Positions 30,275 through 40,399 of a stretch of 64,000 nucleotides of DNA are shown here, one piece after another. This stretch comes from Porcisia hertigi (lineage: Eukaryota; Euglenozoa; Kinetoplastea; Trypanosomatida; Trypanosomatidae), in contig NC_090591.1 of NCBI RefSeq assembly GCF_017918235.1, forward strand, positions 1,369,001 through 1,433,000, read 5' to 3'. Positions within the stretch are counted from its first letter, which is position 1; each line of letters opens with the position of its first letter. Made by a program: the position numbers and the translations under genes. The notes under the pieces were generated by a model that worked only from the letters and a program-made list of their open reading frames with translations, ran no database searches and was not told the DNA's origin.

Positions 30275-32750
30275 CACAAATGCAGGCGCGCATAATGTCT
30301 CTATGCACGCGCGGTGCCCCCCCTTTTTTTTTCGCTGCATTTCAGTTTTTCCTGCTCTTATATACTCCCTGTTCCCCTCAATTTCTTTATTCCCCAATAT
30401 TTCTTTTTTTGTTCTTTCTTGCCTCTCTTGCTGCGGATATCCCTTTCGACGACAACAACGCCTGCAGCTCTTCTTGCCATTCACTTTTTTTTTTTCATTC
30501 TGCAACCCCATCAGCTCTTCCCCTCCAGCTTTTCCTGCTCTTTACTTTTTCTTCTCACTTTCCCCCACTTGTTGTTGTTTTTTTTCACCACCACTACCTC
30601 TCTCTGTCTTGGTCTCTCTCGTGGGTGTGTGTGCGCTTTTCCTTCGCCCCCTTCCCCTCCCCCTCTCTCCCTCCCCTCCCCCTCCCCTCCCCCTTTCCCC
30701 CTCCCCTCCCCCTCTCCCCCTTCCCCCTCTCCCCCCCTCCCCTCCCCCTCCCAATGTTTCACCCAATTCACCTCCCCCACTTAAATGCTGCGTAGTACTA
30801 TGCTGACCCTATTTCATTCTTCAGTCGTCTGCACCGAGGAGGGGGGGGGGAGGAGGAGGAGGAGGCGTGAAGGAGAGGAGGCGTGACTACCCGACCTGCT
30901 TTCGCGTCTCATGGAATCGCCGGTGTCGCCGACTTCTCGCTTGCTGGCTCGACTGGCAACTGCCATTCAGGCCTTCCTCCTTTCTCTTCCCTTTATACGG
31001 TTGTCTTTGTGTCTTCTGCCGCACTGCTGCTTCTTTTACGAGTGCGCATTCGACACCAGGCCTCCATTGTTCCCGCCTCAAGCCCCCGCACATAGCGTCT
31101 CTTCTGTTCGCCCGTGCACCAGTGAGAGCAGTCCCAACTGCGTGAGATACACGAGAGAGGGGCAATGATCGGGAGGGAGGGGGGAGTCGGCGTCTTGAGG
31201 ACGTACCTCTTCGCAGTAAACCAATCATGACAGGGCAAATACGCAAAGGCAGAAGTGCCTGGCCGCGTGGATGCGCGTTATCCTCTCTGTGATACCATCA
31301 TCTCCAGGGTGTACGATCATGGGACTGCATGGCGGGTGTGGCTATAGTATGCATGATGCTGGTGCTGATGAGCGTGGTGCTAGGTTGAAGGCGATGGCTT
31401 TACTATAGCGCAAAGAGAGGCGTCCCCATGTTTACGGTGCTACATTTTATTTTTCCCTTTTGGGTGAGATTACCTATGGGCCAGGTGTCAGTGCTTGCAC
31501 GGACGAAGAAATGTTGTCTGTCCGGTGAGAGCATTGCGGATGTCGAGGTGGAGGTGGGGAAGAAAAAATATTGAGGCTCTCTCCTGAAATTCGCGTACCT
31601 TGAAGAAAAAGGTGCTCCCCGATATTCCGTAGGCCTCCCCTCTCCCCCTTTTTTTTTTCTCCCCCTCAAAGTTGTTCAACGTGTCCCGCGATGAGGGTTG
31701 CCTGATTGTTTTCTGGAGCTAATCCACTGAACTTCTGGGCTGTTCCTGCTTAGCGGGCGGAAACAACAGAATACACACACACACATGCGGGCACACACAA
31801 AAAAAACAAAAACACTCCGAGCGTGGCAGGTCAATGCTGGTGCACGTGTGCGTTTCCAACAAATCGTTTCTTTTTTTGTTCTTTTCCATTTGGACTTTCC
31901 AGTTTTTCTCCCTGTCGGCGTGATCGCCCGCGTTTCTTTTTTTTTTTTGGTGGGCAATCGACACAGCTGAGACTGTCCTGAGGGCTCCTTGACAGAGCGG
32001 TGGTGCCCTACAAAAGACTTCTTTCGCTTCTCTGGATCTGGAAAGTGGTCGCGCGTCCCCCTCCCCCCCCTCCCGTTCGGTGGGGTTTTAGCCGATCTTG
32101 ACGGGCACGCGCGTCTGTTGTGGCAGCTAGTCCGGTGGTGGCTTCAACGGCTTCTCGGGCTCGATGCCGCAAGTGATCAGTGATAACGTGCGACTCTCAC
32201 TCATAAGTGTGTGCGGTGTGCGGCTCGTTTTCCTCCTCTTATGTGGCGATAGTAGTCGTGTGAATGCGCACGCAATGTGCTCATCGGGGGTACAGCGCCC
32301 CGCCTCGCGTGTTTTACCGCACGTCTTTGTCGGTCGGTCTGTCCACTCGCTTCTCGATCTGTGGCCGTGTCATTCTTGCTCGACGCAATCATATCTAGCC
32401 TCTCTCATTTCCTTCCGAATCCCCCTTCCCCCTTGAGGCTTCGCTGAGACATACTCGGGTCTATCAAAAAAAAATCAACGGCGGAGCACTGCGCTCCCAA
32501 CGGGCTGACTGACGCGAATAGCTAATACGGCTCACACACCTATGTCAGGCCTGTTTATACCGCCTCCCTTCACTTATTTCAAAGTCTCCCCCTTCCCCCC
32601 CCCACGGTAAAGGCTTGCCCTGTTTACCATTTCGCATCTTTTTTTTTTATTGCCCCTCCTAGCGTGCCTCTCCTTCCCCTTCTCTCCCGTTGCTGGCTTC
32701 ATCAAGAAAGAGCGTGAGAGCTCAATAGTGTAACTTTACACTCGTTCAAA
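30275..32750 (+). other. Upstream non-coding part of duplication unit 2
   Basis: About 2.5 kb; it serves as leader of HIBCH-like copy B. Matches 26081-28498 apart from a strongly expanded C/T tract at 30645-30752 and small changes. No gene seen. Confidence 0.6.
30645..30752. repeat. Expanded CCCCTCC-type tract
   Basis: About 108 bases of CCCCT/CCCTCC units. The matching place in unit 1 (26484-26497) has about 14 bases, so the tract grew after, or shrank since, the duplication. Confidence 0.85.
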
Positions 32751-33866
32751 ATGTATCGCAACATAGTGAATCGGAGCGCGAAGGTGCTCTGCAGGGACTA
32801 CCCACACGCTCGTCACATTACGCTCAACAAGCCAAAGTCCCTCAACGCGCAGGATTACGACATGGTACGAGAGTTGCACCGGCTGTACTTGACAGAACCG
32901 GCACCTCTGTCGTCACTTTACATACTCACCGGTGCGGGTTCCAAAGCGTTTTGCGCAGGCGGCGATGTGGTCGGCCTCTCGACGGATAACCCGCCGGGGT
33001 GCCGGCGTGATTTTTTTTACTGGGAGTATCAAGTGGATTATCAGGTGAACAAGATATCGGCTGGTCAAGTGTGCCTGTGGGACGGCTACGTGCTTGGGGG
33101 TGGGGTGGGCATATCGATTGGCAGCACATATCGAGTGGCGTCGGAAAAAGCGTGTTTTGCCATGCCCGAAGTGGCGATAGGCATGTTCCCTGACGTGGGG
33201 GCTTCCTGGTTTCTGCCGCGACTACCGGTGCCTGGTCTAGGGCTTTACATGGGTCTCACCGGTCACCGTCTCCGCGGGGCTGACCTTGTTCACCTTGGAC
33301 TCGCAACTCACTTCGTGCCGTCGGACAAGATGAGCGATCTGGAGCAGGCTCTCGTCTCGATGTCGAAGGCAAGCGATGTGGAGGCAGTGCTGAACATGTA
33401 CGCGACTCCGGCAGCGCAGCTTCCCCCGTGCACCTTTGCAAAGTCAATCCCCTTTCTAACCGAGCATTTTGATATCCAAGCAGTTACAGGTGTAGCTCCC
33501 ATCTTGGATGTGTGCAGGGCGCACGCGCAGACGGATCCGCTCGCAGAGGCAGCCGCGGACGTCATGCCCACTTACTCTCCGACGGCGATGGAGCTCACGC
33601 TGGAATTACTGAAGCGCGGTGCGAAGCTCAACACGCTTGAGGAGGCGTTCCGGATGGAGTACTGCGTCGCCCAACGTGTTCTTGCTGAACCTGACTTTCG
33701 CGAAGGTGTCCGAGCCCTGCTCATTGACAAGGATAAGAAGCCCAGGTGGCAACCGGCTACGATTGCGGATGTGTCGAGGGAGGCCATCGAGGCATACTTT
33801 CGACCCAGCACTCCCAATCAACGCGTGTGGAATCCCTTTTCGCCACACCTGGATCGCGCAGCATGA
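32751..33866 (+). CDS. HIBCH-like protein, tandem copy B
   Basis: 371 residues, differing from copy A at seven positions: Tyr2, Arg3, Leu13, Phe146, Lys in FAKS, Tyr in MEYC, and penultimate Ala. All family motifs are kept: AFCAGGDVVG, GYVLGGGVGISIG, and MPEVAIGMFPDVG with Glu140 and Asp148. Phe146 matches the usual FPDVG of the family, so this copy probably has the ancestral state there. By eye the two coding regions show seven base differences and no synonymous one. Expression may differ from copy A because its 3' UTR lacks a 145-base segment and its leader region has an expanded C/T tract. Confidence 0.93.
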   Translation: MYRNIVNRSAKVLCRDYPHARHITLNKPKSLNAQDYDMVRELHRLYLTEPAPLSSLYILTGAGSKAFCAGGDVVGLSTDNPPGCRRDFFYWEYQVDYQVNKISAGQVCLWDGYVLGGGVGISIGSTYRVASEKACFAMPEVAIGMFPDVGASWFLPRLPVPGLGLYMGLTGHRLRGADLVHLGLATHFVPSDKMSDLEQALVSMSKASDVEAVLNMYATPAAQLPPCTFAKSIPFLTEHFDIQAVTGVAPILDVCRAHAQTDPLAEAAADVMPTYSPTAMELTLELLKRGAKLNTLEEAFRMEYCVAQRVLAEPDFREGVRALLIDKDKKPRWQPATIADVSREAIEAYFRPSTPNQRVWNPFSPHLDRAA

Positions 33867-35845
33867 GCGACGTTAGCATGGGTCTCGAAAAGGGCGCTTC
33901 ATGTAGTTTCCCCTGTCTTCATCTTATACGCTCTTGAGTGGAGGCTTCCCCCCCCCCCTCCCCCCCGTCGTGGTGCGCGCACCTCAATTTTCTTTTCCCA
34001 TCATTAACAGAGGACTTTTCGCAACGCGAATAAACACACGCTCTTTCGACTGCACATACGCACAGGCAGGCGTTGAAAAAAGAAGCCCAAGGAGGTTGTT
34101 GTGGGCAAGACACCCACATACGTGATTGGAGACTGCTGTGCTGCTGTGATGCGTTTTGTGGGTTCAACACTTTATTGTCACGTGGGCAGGTGTTATTGCA
34201 AGGTTGATCCTCACGTGTGCGTTCGTGTGTGTGTGTGTGTGTGTGGGGTCTCATCGTTTGTCTTCTGTCTCGCGACCTGTAGCTCTGGCGTGACGGTAGG
34301 TAGGCCTCTTTCCGCCGCACACCACGATGTTGCCAATACTACGGCAAATGTGTAGTATATGGAGACTTGTGCGTACAGCTGCACAGATGAACGGCTTACT
34401 TCTCAACGGCTTTTCTCTCTCGATGTATGTTGTGTCTCGTCATTTCCCCGCTTCTCGATTACGCATTTTCTCTCTTTTTTTTTGAGGTCTCCTCTGTTGC
34501 GCGATCTCCCGCACCGCATACGAAGTCTCACACACAAACATTTATACGCATTTAAAGCACATGAATGTTTTTTTTGTGCGTTGCCACCTCCCCACTTCTT
34601 AGACTGCCGGGGACGATTTCTCTTTTAAAGCTCCTCTACTATTGCCCTCTTATTTTCTTTTCTTTTTTTTGCTACCCCCACCCCCACCCTTCTCCCCACG
34701 CACACACTCCTCGTCTGGACGCGCGTCATATTTGGGAGGCGCCCCTTTATCTTCTTTTTTTGCTTCATCCTTTTTGGTATACGGAGGTCTCTTCCTCGTT
34801 TTTTTGTTCATCTTATTGTGTGGCTCTGTGGGCAACTGCACACGTGCGTCGGAGAGTATCTCTTTAATAAAGGACACGTCAGTGTGCGGCGGCGTTGCAG
34901 CTTTGCTTTCCTCCCCTTTGTACAGAAACATCAAACTCCCCCCCCTCCCTTCCCCCCCCTCCTCCTCCTCCATTTCCTTGTCGTGTCACCTCTTCCCTTT
35001 TTGAATGCGGGTGCGTGTTGCCCCATCTGGTCAGTGCATGCACGCGTATATCGCACTGTAATTCGCGTGTTTTTCTTTTTACCCTGTGCACTGCTCGCTG
35101 TTTCTTTTTTCCTTCGGTTTTGGTGTTTCGTGTATTCGAAAAACTTTTGTTGTCCCGCTGGCTTTGTTTCTGATCCACATTGGCCCCACCCCTTTTTTTG
35201 GTGTGTATGTGTATGTGTATGTGTGTGCGTTGTGCTTCACAGGCGTCTGCAAAACTTTTGGGTTTCGGGCTTTGCCGTCTGCCTTTCTAACCCAAGCTAT
35301 CACTCGCGCTCCGCGGCGTCATTGAGGTGCGCCGTCGATGGTGCAGACGCCCACAAAAGAGAGAGAGTGTGTGTGTAGTATCTTGTGAGATTGTGATCGT
35401 CGGAGAAAGAAAGCTGCCGTGTCTGTGCGTCTGTGTGTGTGGGTTGTTTCGCTTCCTTTCTTTTCCCTCGCCCCCCCCCCCTCATTCTTGTAATTACTTT
35501 TGGCAGAGAATCGTTGCTGCGGTGGGCTTCCCCTCTTTTCCCTTTGTTTGTTCGTTTGTCCTCCTCCCTTCCCCCTTCACCCCATACATCATCCTCAACC
35601 ACTTCATCTTGCACTCGCATTTATTTCTACGCTAATTTATCAAGCGAAATTTCTGCGTGCCGCGCAGCCTGTATCATCAGCTGTATCTCCGTTTGACCAC
35701 CGCGATTGCTGCTGCTGCTGCTGCTCCCCTCCCCCCAAAAAAAAACTTCGACGAAGTACACCTCTCTTATTTTATTCCCTCACTCACTCACTCATTCTCT
35801 CTCTCTCACGGTCCACGAACAACAACAACAACAGGAACAAAAAAA
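33867..35845 (+). other. 2.0-kb spacer
   Basis: The first ~510 bases belong to duplication unit 2 (GT run at 34224-34246). The rest is single-copy, T-rich and pyrimidine-rich DNA with many short tracts (34475-34485, 34655-34700, 34935-34975, 35470-35485). An ACA repeat (35819-35835) lies just before the next ATG. No gene seen. Confidence 0.6.
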
Positions 35846-38629
35846 ATGAGGGATGAGAGCACCGAAAGGCCCGATCGCACCTCCAGACCCGCCGTGGGGC
35901 GGAACAACGATCCAAGCGCTCGCCCGGTGTACAGCTCTATAGATTCAGCCCCTGCTATATCAACAAGAATCGATAATCCATGTGGCAGCGTCATCATGTC
36001 ACCGTGGCGTGGCAGGACAGCAGTGGAGATGCTATCCTCGTGGGATGAGTCGCGCAGTGTGTCCAGCTCCATCCGCTCCACCCGTCGCCGTCGCGGCGGT
36101 GATGTTAGCAGCGGTGCCGCCGCAGAGGGAAAAGACTGGGCACAAGCGTTGACAGACCTCGAGCAAATGCGGAAGGAAAACTATGAGCTCCTGCAGGAGT
36201 CGCTACGCGGTGGCCGTTACGAGATGACTTCTCCCGCTGATGAAGCCTTTGCCGGTTCTCGGCTAGGGTCCTCTGCGAGGAGCTCCGTGCGACGGCTCCG
36301 GCGTGGCATGGTGGCGGGTGTCACCGCTGGCGGGGTTGAATGTGCGAGTAGGGCACAAGAGGACATGTATATCGGTACATCTCTCCTGGAGAGACCCGTC
36401 GCCACATTCTCAGATGTGGGGGCCTCCGCGGTGGTATCGTCGTTAGGAAAGGAGGCGAGCAGCGCCGAAGCTGGTGGCAACAGCGGCCACATGAAGGAAC
36501 GATTCACCTGCCCACCTCCGCCAACCATGGACCCATCCGCCATCACAGACCAGCAAGACCTTTCCGGGCAGAGGGTCCCGCAGCATACCTCAGGCCTCCC
36601 TCAGAGTCTAAAGCAGCCCACAAGCGAGGAGAGACCAGAAACTGCCGGGAACGCTTTGCCGAATGGCAGCGTGGCTGCTAAAGCGGTGGTGCCCGAGGTG
36701 CGAGGGGGAGGGAGGGTGTCATGGTCTGCGAACACTTTCTCGCGCGCCCATTCACCCAGTGTCGGCGTCCCAGCGAGAACTACGAACGAGGTCATAGCTT
36801 CTGCTTCCCTGGTGGCACCATCGTCACATGTGGACCCTCAAAAATGCTCTTCTTCACTGGCTTTACGGAGTGGACACAGAGACCCTGCAGGAGCAGACGC
36901 ACTATCAGCGCCACGTGGGTCTCGCTCTAGAAGTCATGCAGCCAGCCCAAGCAAGGCCGCGCCAACCTCCAAACCCCTTCCTTTCTCTAGCGGTGCTTCG
37001 CAGCCGCCTACACAGACGCACCTGGAACGCAGCATGAGCGGTATTGCTGCTGTTGCCAAGGACATCGCGCCGACTTCGGCGCCCACAGGAAGCACACGCT
37101 TCTCATCCGTCTCCGGCAAGCCTGCTGCACCCCCGATGTTATCCGCATCTCTAGTTCCGACTGCGGCGCGCAGTGCGGCGGCAGTCACAGAAGCACCATC
37201 AGGCTCACCGGAATCACAGCCCCGACTCCGGCCTGCAGAAAGCGAGGCTGGTCGTCTTTTAACGATGGGGTCCAGCAAGGCTCGTGGATCGAGTATGGCG
37301 GCAGCCTTCGCAAAAGCTGAAATATTCCACAGCACGCTTGACACGCGTAACGCGTCTGTGCCACGTACCCGAAGAGTTGTTCCCGGTAGGGTAGCGAGCG
37401 TGCTGCGCTCTGCCTGCCGCGTGAGGCAAAACAACACCATCGCAAGGGATGCCGTTACGGATGGTGCCCAGAGCGGCGTAGAAAGTCAAACTGTCTCCTG
37501 CGCTGTTGCCTGCGTTCACCGGGAGCGCACGCACCCTTCTGTGAGCCGTCCCTCTCGCGACGGGTGTACTTCTGGCTCCTCGCAGACAAAGGGAGGTGAT
37601 ACCACGCGTCCGGGCGCGGGCAGTCTGCTTCACCGCGCAACGGTTCTCACTGTGTTGCGGCGCCAGGAGGTGATGCGGAATCGTCTTGCTCGAGAGCACA
37701 AAGCTATCGAGGAGTCTCGGGCACGGCTGTCGGCTGTCAAGCAGGTGGCTGCGTCAAGGGTCAACATTGTGAGCTCGCGCGGTGTAGAGGAGTCGATCCC
37801 GTGTCGTGATATTGGAAGCTCTCTTGAAATTCGGTTGTCATCGCTCCAGGTTACTTCAGAGCATGTATCGAAGGCCCGGCGGCGCGCCTCTGCTGAGGCG
37901 CGGCTGGTTGTGTCACCTAAACGGGCGACGGTGGTGAGGCCTTCGCTCGCGGCATCGTCGGTGCTACACGACAGTCAGCAGTTGCGCCGACAGAACACGA
38001 GCCACACGGATGCACAGAAATGCGGTGACAGCCTCTGGGACACTTCCCCGAACGTTCACTTGACGCCCGCGACTTTCTCGCCGACGTTCAACGCAAGAGC
38101 TCTGGCAGCAAGTAAGGATGGCAGCGTACCTGGAGGGGGACCACGGGGGGGTGTATCGCAGACGGGCTCTGTCGCTCTTGTGTACCAGCAGACGCATTCT
38201 GAAAATGTTTTTCTTTCACGGGCCCTCGCCCACCCTCAGTCGGCAGCGGCACGCAAAGGCTCGGCAGCCGCAGCGAGCCCCAGTAGTAGCAGTAGTAAAA
38301 GAAAGGGAACTCTACAGCAGGCAGAGTCTAAGGCGAGTGTTATGGCTGTGGCTCCGCAGCCGACTTCAAAGGAGAGGGTCGGACTCTCATCTGCAATGGC
38401 CGAAAAGTCATCATCGCTGCTCGTACCTACCGGATCTGCCGCGGCTGCTACCACCTCGAGAAAGTCTCCCCAACTTTCAGTGCCGCATGGAGCGGCTGTC
38501 ATTCCCGGCCCCGCTACCGGGCAACTACGTGCCATGCCGTTTTGCGTGGAGTGTGGTCAGCGCCACATTGATGACTTGGCCAAGTTCTGCGCGCTGTGCG
38601 GCCACAAACGGGCGTTCCTCCCGTGGTAA
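35846..38629 (+). CDS. Low-complexity protein with C-terminal zinc ribbon, 927 aa
   Basis: Start chosen at MRDESTERPDR, directly after an A-rich leader; the frame is open from 35657, but that part codes through poly-pyrimidine and repeat sequence. Most of the protein is Ser/Ala/Thr/Pro/Arg-rich and probably disordered, with short helical parts such as DWAQALTDLEQMRKENYELL and a basic helix VMRNRLAREHKAIEESRARL. The last 30 residues form a compact zinc ribbon with Cys900, Cys903, Cys915 and Cys918 (CVECG...FCALCG). This arrangement resembles trypanosomatid cytoskeleton or cell-cortex proteins, or a zinc-ribbon adaptor; the function is unknown. Confidence 0.8.
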   Translation: MRDESTERPDRTSRPAVGRNNDPSARPVYSSIDSAPAISTRIDNPCGSVIMSPWRGRTAVEMLSSWDESRSVSSSIRSTRRRRGGDVSSGAAAEGKDWAQALTDLEQMRKENYELLQESLRGGRYEMTSPADEAFAGSRLGSSARSSVRRLRRGMVAGVTAGGVECASRAQEDMYIGTSLLERPVATFSDVGASAVVSSLGKEASSAEAGGNSGHMKERFTCPPPPTMDPSAITDQQDLSGQRVPQHTSGLPQSLKQPTSEERPETAGNALPNGSVAAKAVVPEVRGGGRVSWSANTFSRAHSPSVGVPARTTNEVIASASLVAPSSHVDPQKCSSSLALRSGHRDPAGADALSAPRGSRSRSHAASPSKAAPTSKPLPFSSGASQPPTQTHLERSMSGIAAVAKDIAPTSAPTGSTRFSSVSGKPAAPPMLSASLVPTAARSAAAVTEAPSGSPESQPRLRPAESEAGRLLTMGSSKARGSSMAAAFAKAEIFHSTLDTRNASVPRTRRVVPGRVASVLRSACRVRQNNTIARDAVTDGAQSGVESQTVSCAVACVHRERTHPSVSRPSRDGCTSGSSQTKGGDTTRPGAGSLLHRATVLTVLRRQEVMRNRLAREHKAIEESRARLSAVKQVAASRVNIVSSRGVEESIPCRDIGSSLEIRLSSLQVTSEHVSKARRRASAEARLVVSPKRATVVRPSLAASSVLHDSQQLRRQNTSHTDAQKCGDSLWDTSPNVHLTPATFSPTFNARALAASKDGSVPGGGPRGGVSQTGSVALVYQQTHSENVFLSRALAHPQSAAARKGSAAAASPSSSSSKRKGTLQQAESKASVMAVAPQPTSKERVGLSSAMAEKSSSLLVPTGSAAAATTSRKSPQLSVPHGAAVIPGPATGQLRAMPFCVECGQRHIDDLAKFCALCGHKRAFLPW

Positions 38630-38675
38630 TGGCGTATTTTGAAAGCATTTTAATTGCCGTGCACTCATGAAACCG

Positions 38676-38710
38676 GGTGGTGGTGGTGGTGGTGGTGGTG
38701 GCGGTGGTGG
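38676..38710. repeat. (GGT)n repeat
   Basis: Tandem GGT triplets about 50 bases downstream of the zinc-ribbon gene's stop codon. Confidence 0.9.
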
Positions 38711-39059
38711 GGTCGAACGGGCCTGCTCGGGTCCGGGTGACTAATGGAATGGACAAAAAAGAAAAGAGCGGCGTGCTCATGAACCTCGTGTGGTGCATCT
38801 GCTGGGCTGTCACACGGGTTTTATTGTACGCTGTCGTCTGTTCGATGATGTATCTTGCCCCCATTCCCCGTTCTCTCTCTCTTTATCTTTGTGTGAGTTC
38901 AGCTCCCAACCCTTGTTGTTCTTTTTTCACTTCTGTTGTGAGCCGTCGACGCCTTTTGTGCGTGTATGTGTACTGTAATGCGACCATTCTTGTGCTACGC
39001 AAGAGTTCGACTTGGTCCCTCTCTCCCTGCTCCACGGGCAGGGAAGCAACTCTATCCCC

Positions 39060-39320
39060 AAAATCCTCTTTCTATTGCTGATATACTTCTGGTGCTGGCA
39101 GGTTCCAGCGCCCACAGCATAGAGAAGTCCTACTGATGTGCTGCAAGTGATGCCCAGGGTCATGTCCCAGACAGCGTTGCATTTGGAGCGATCGGCGGCG
39201 TGTAGCATGTGTATGCCAGCTGTATGCTGCGCGAAGCATTGTTGTCACTCCAACGCATCTCACGAGGCTCTTCGTGGCTACTGTTAAAGGAAGCCCTGGC
39301 CGTCTTGAGAGAGGCACTAC
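39060..39320 (-). mobile_element. Possible degenerate non-LTR retroposon fragment
   Basis: Read on the minus strand, short words resemble the region after the reverse-transcriptase palm of ingi/L1Tc-type LINEs: RRSLQMQRCLG, and in another phase MTLGITCSTSVGLL, recalling the TG...STS...LL pattern. The composition is balanced, unlike the simple-sequence spacers around it. The evidence is weak. Confidence 0.3.
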
Positions 39321-40399
39321 GCAGCTATTCCGCAGAATAGAGGCTGCGGTGGAGATGTCTACAAGAAACGTGTGCGTGTATTTCTGGGTGAGATGTGATG
39401 TTGATGTCTTTGAGCCGGCATCGCTCTAACGCTGGGCTATTGCTCTGTGCATCTCGCGATGCGGTGTTTATGCGTCCGTTGAGTGTGTTGAAAATCTCTC
39501 AAACGGACTGTGTACACCACAGCGGTCACACCGACATTAAATATTTCCTCTCTTCCCCTCTTGAACCGGTTCTTGGCGTCTCTGCGGGTGTGACAGACCG
39601 CCGTGAGAGGACCAAGCATATATGTATGTGTGTATATATATATATATATATTGCCACTGGATGTTGAATAAAGGGAGAACTCATTGGCTGACCACCGCGC
39701 GCACTTTCGCAATGAGGCAAAGCCAAAGTGAGGAGGAACGACACCTCGAACCTCGACTTGGTTGCGCTTACTCGTGGAGGAGACAGAAAGACGAAGTGGC
39801 GGGGGGGGGGTCCTGCAGCGTTTTACAGTGCTGCACTGGTGGTGGTGCACCTACTCTCTCCCCCTTTAAATGAGATCTCAGGAGAACGGGGTGGTTCTTT
39901 AGCGAAGCCCAGTTGTATCTTCTTCTGTCTGTTTATGCGTTCGTGTATGACTCTCTGATACATTCTCATGCGTTGACCCCCCCCTCTCCTCCTCGCGTGT
40001 GTGTGTAACATACGACAAGCCCCGTTCACACCCCTTCACAAAGGGACAGACGACATCCGCAGAAAATAACGAGGAGGCAATACACTTGTCTTCCTCCCGC
40101 CCAAAACATTAGTTCACAGGCGTTTGGGGAACGTCAACAGCACCTTGCAGGTGCTGCCCTCTGTGTTCCTCCAAACCGTTTTTATCCAGCTTCGTAGCCT
40201 TGCACCATTTTCGTGAGCTCCTCTCTCCCCTTCTGTGTCTCCCTCTCTCTCTCTCTCTGTGTGTGTGCCTACGTGGGAAACAGCTCATGCCGCTTCCCTG
40301 GCGGCTTTTTGATTGCCCCAATTGTTCTGCTCGACTTCTTTTTTTTTTCGTTTATCCTCCTCGGGTTTCGGTGATAGCCTCCGTTGAGGTCTATGGAGT

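Larger units (their letters stand above)
30275..34382 (+). repeat. Tandem duplication, unit 2 (contains HIBCH-like gene B)
   Basis: Second copy of 26081-30274. Homology on the right runs to about GGAGACTTGTGCGT at 34361-34374 and then fades through GCACAGATGA. At the internal junction (about 30268-30282) the end of unit 1 passes into the start of unit 2 at CACAAATG, resembling both CACAAATG of the left edge and CACAGATG of the right edge. A crossover at an ~8-base similarity explains the duplication. Confidence 0.92.
38630..40399 (+). other. 1.8-kb spacer
   Basis: Holds a GGT repeat (38676-38710), a mixed-composition block at 39060-39340 with possible retroposon traces on the minus strand, a TA microsatellite at 39633-39651, a G10 run near 39799-39810, a CT run (40238-40258), and a pyrimidine tract with acceptor AG at 40376-40377 before the next gene. 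Confidence 0.6.

Noticed and set aside
30252-30806. Open frames over the T/C-rich start of the duplicated unit
   Set aside because: Encoded by C/T tracts; the matching frame in unit 1 differs because of tract length.
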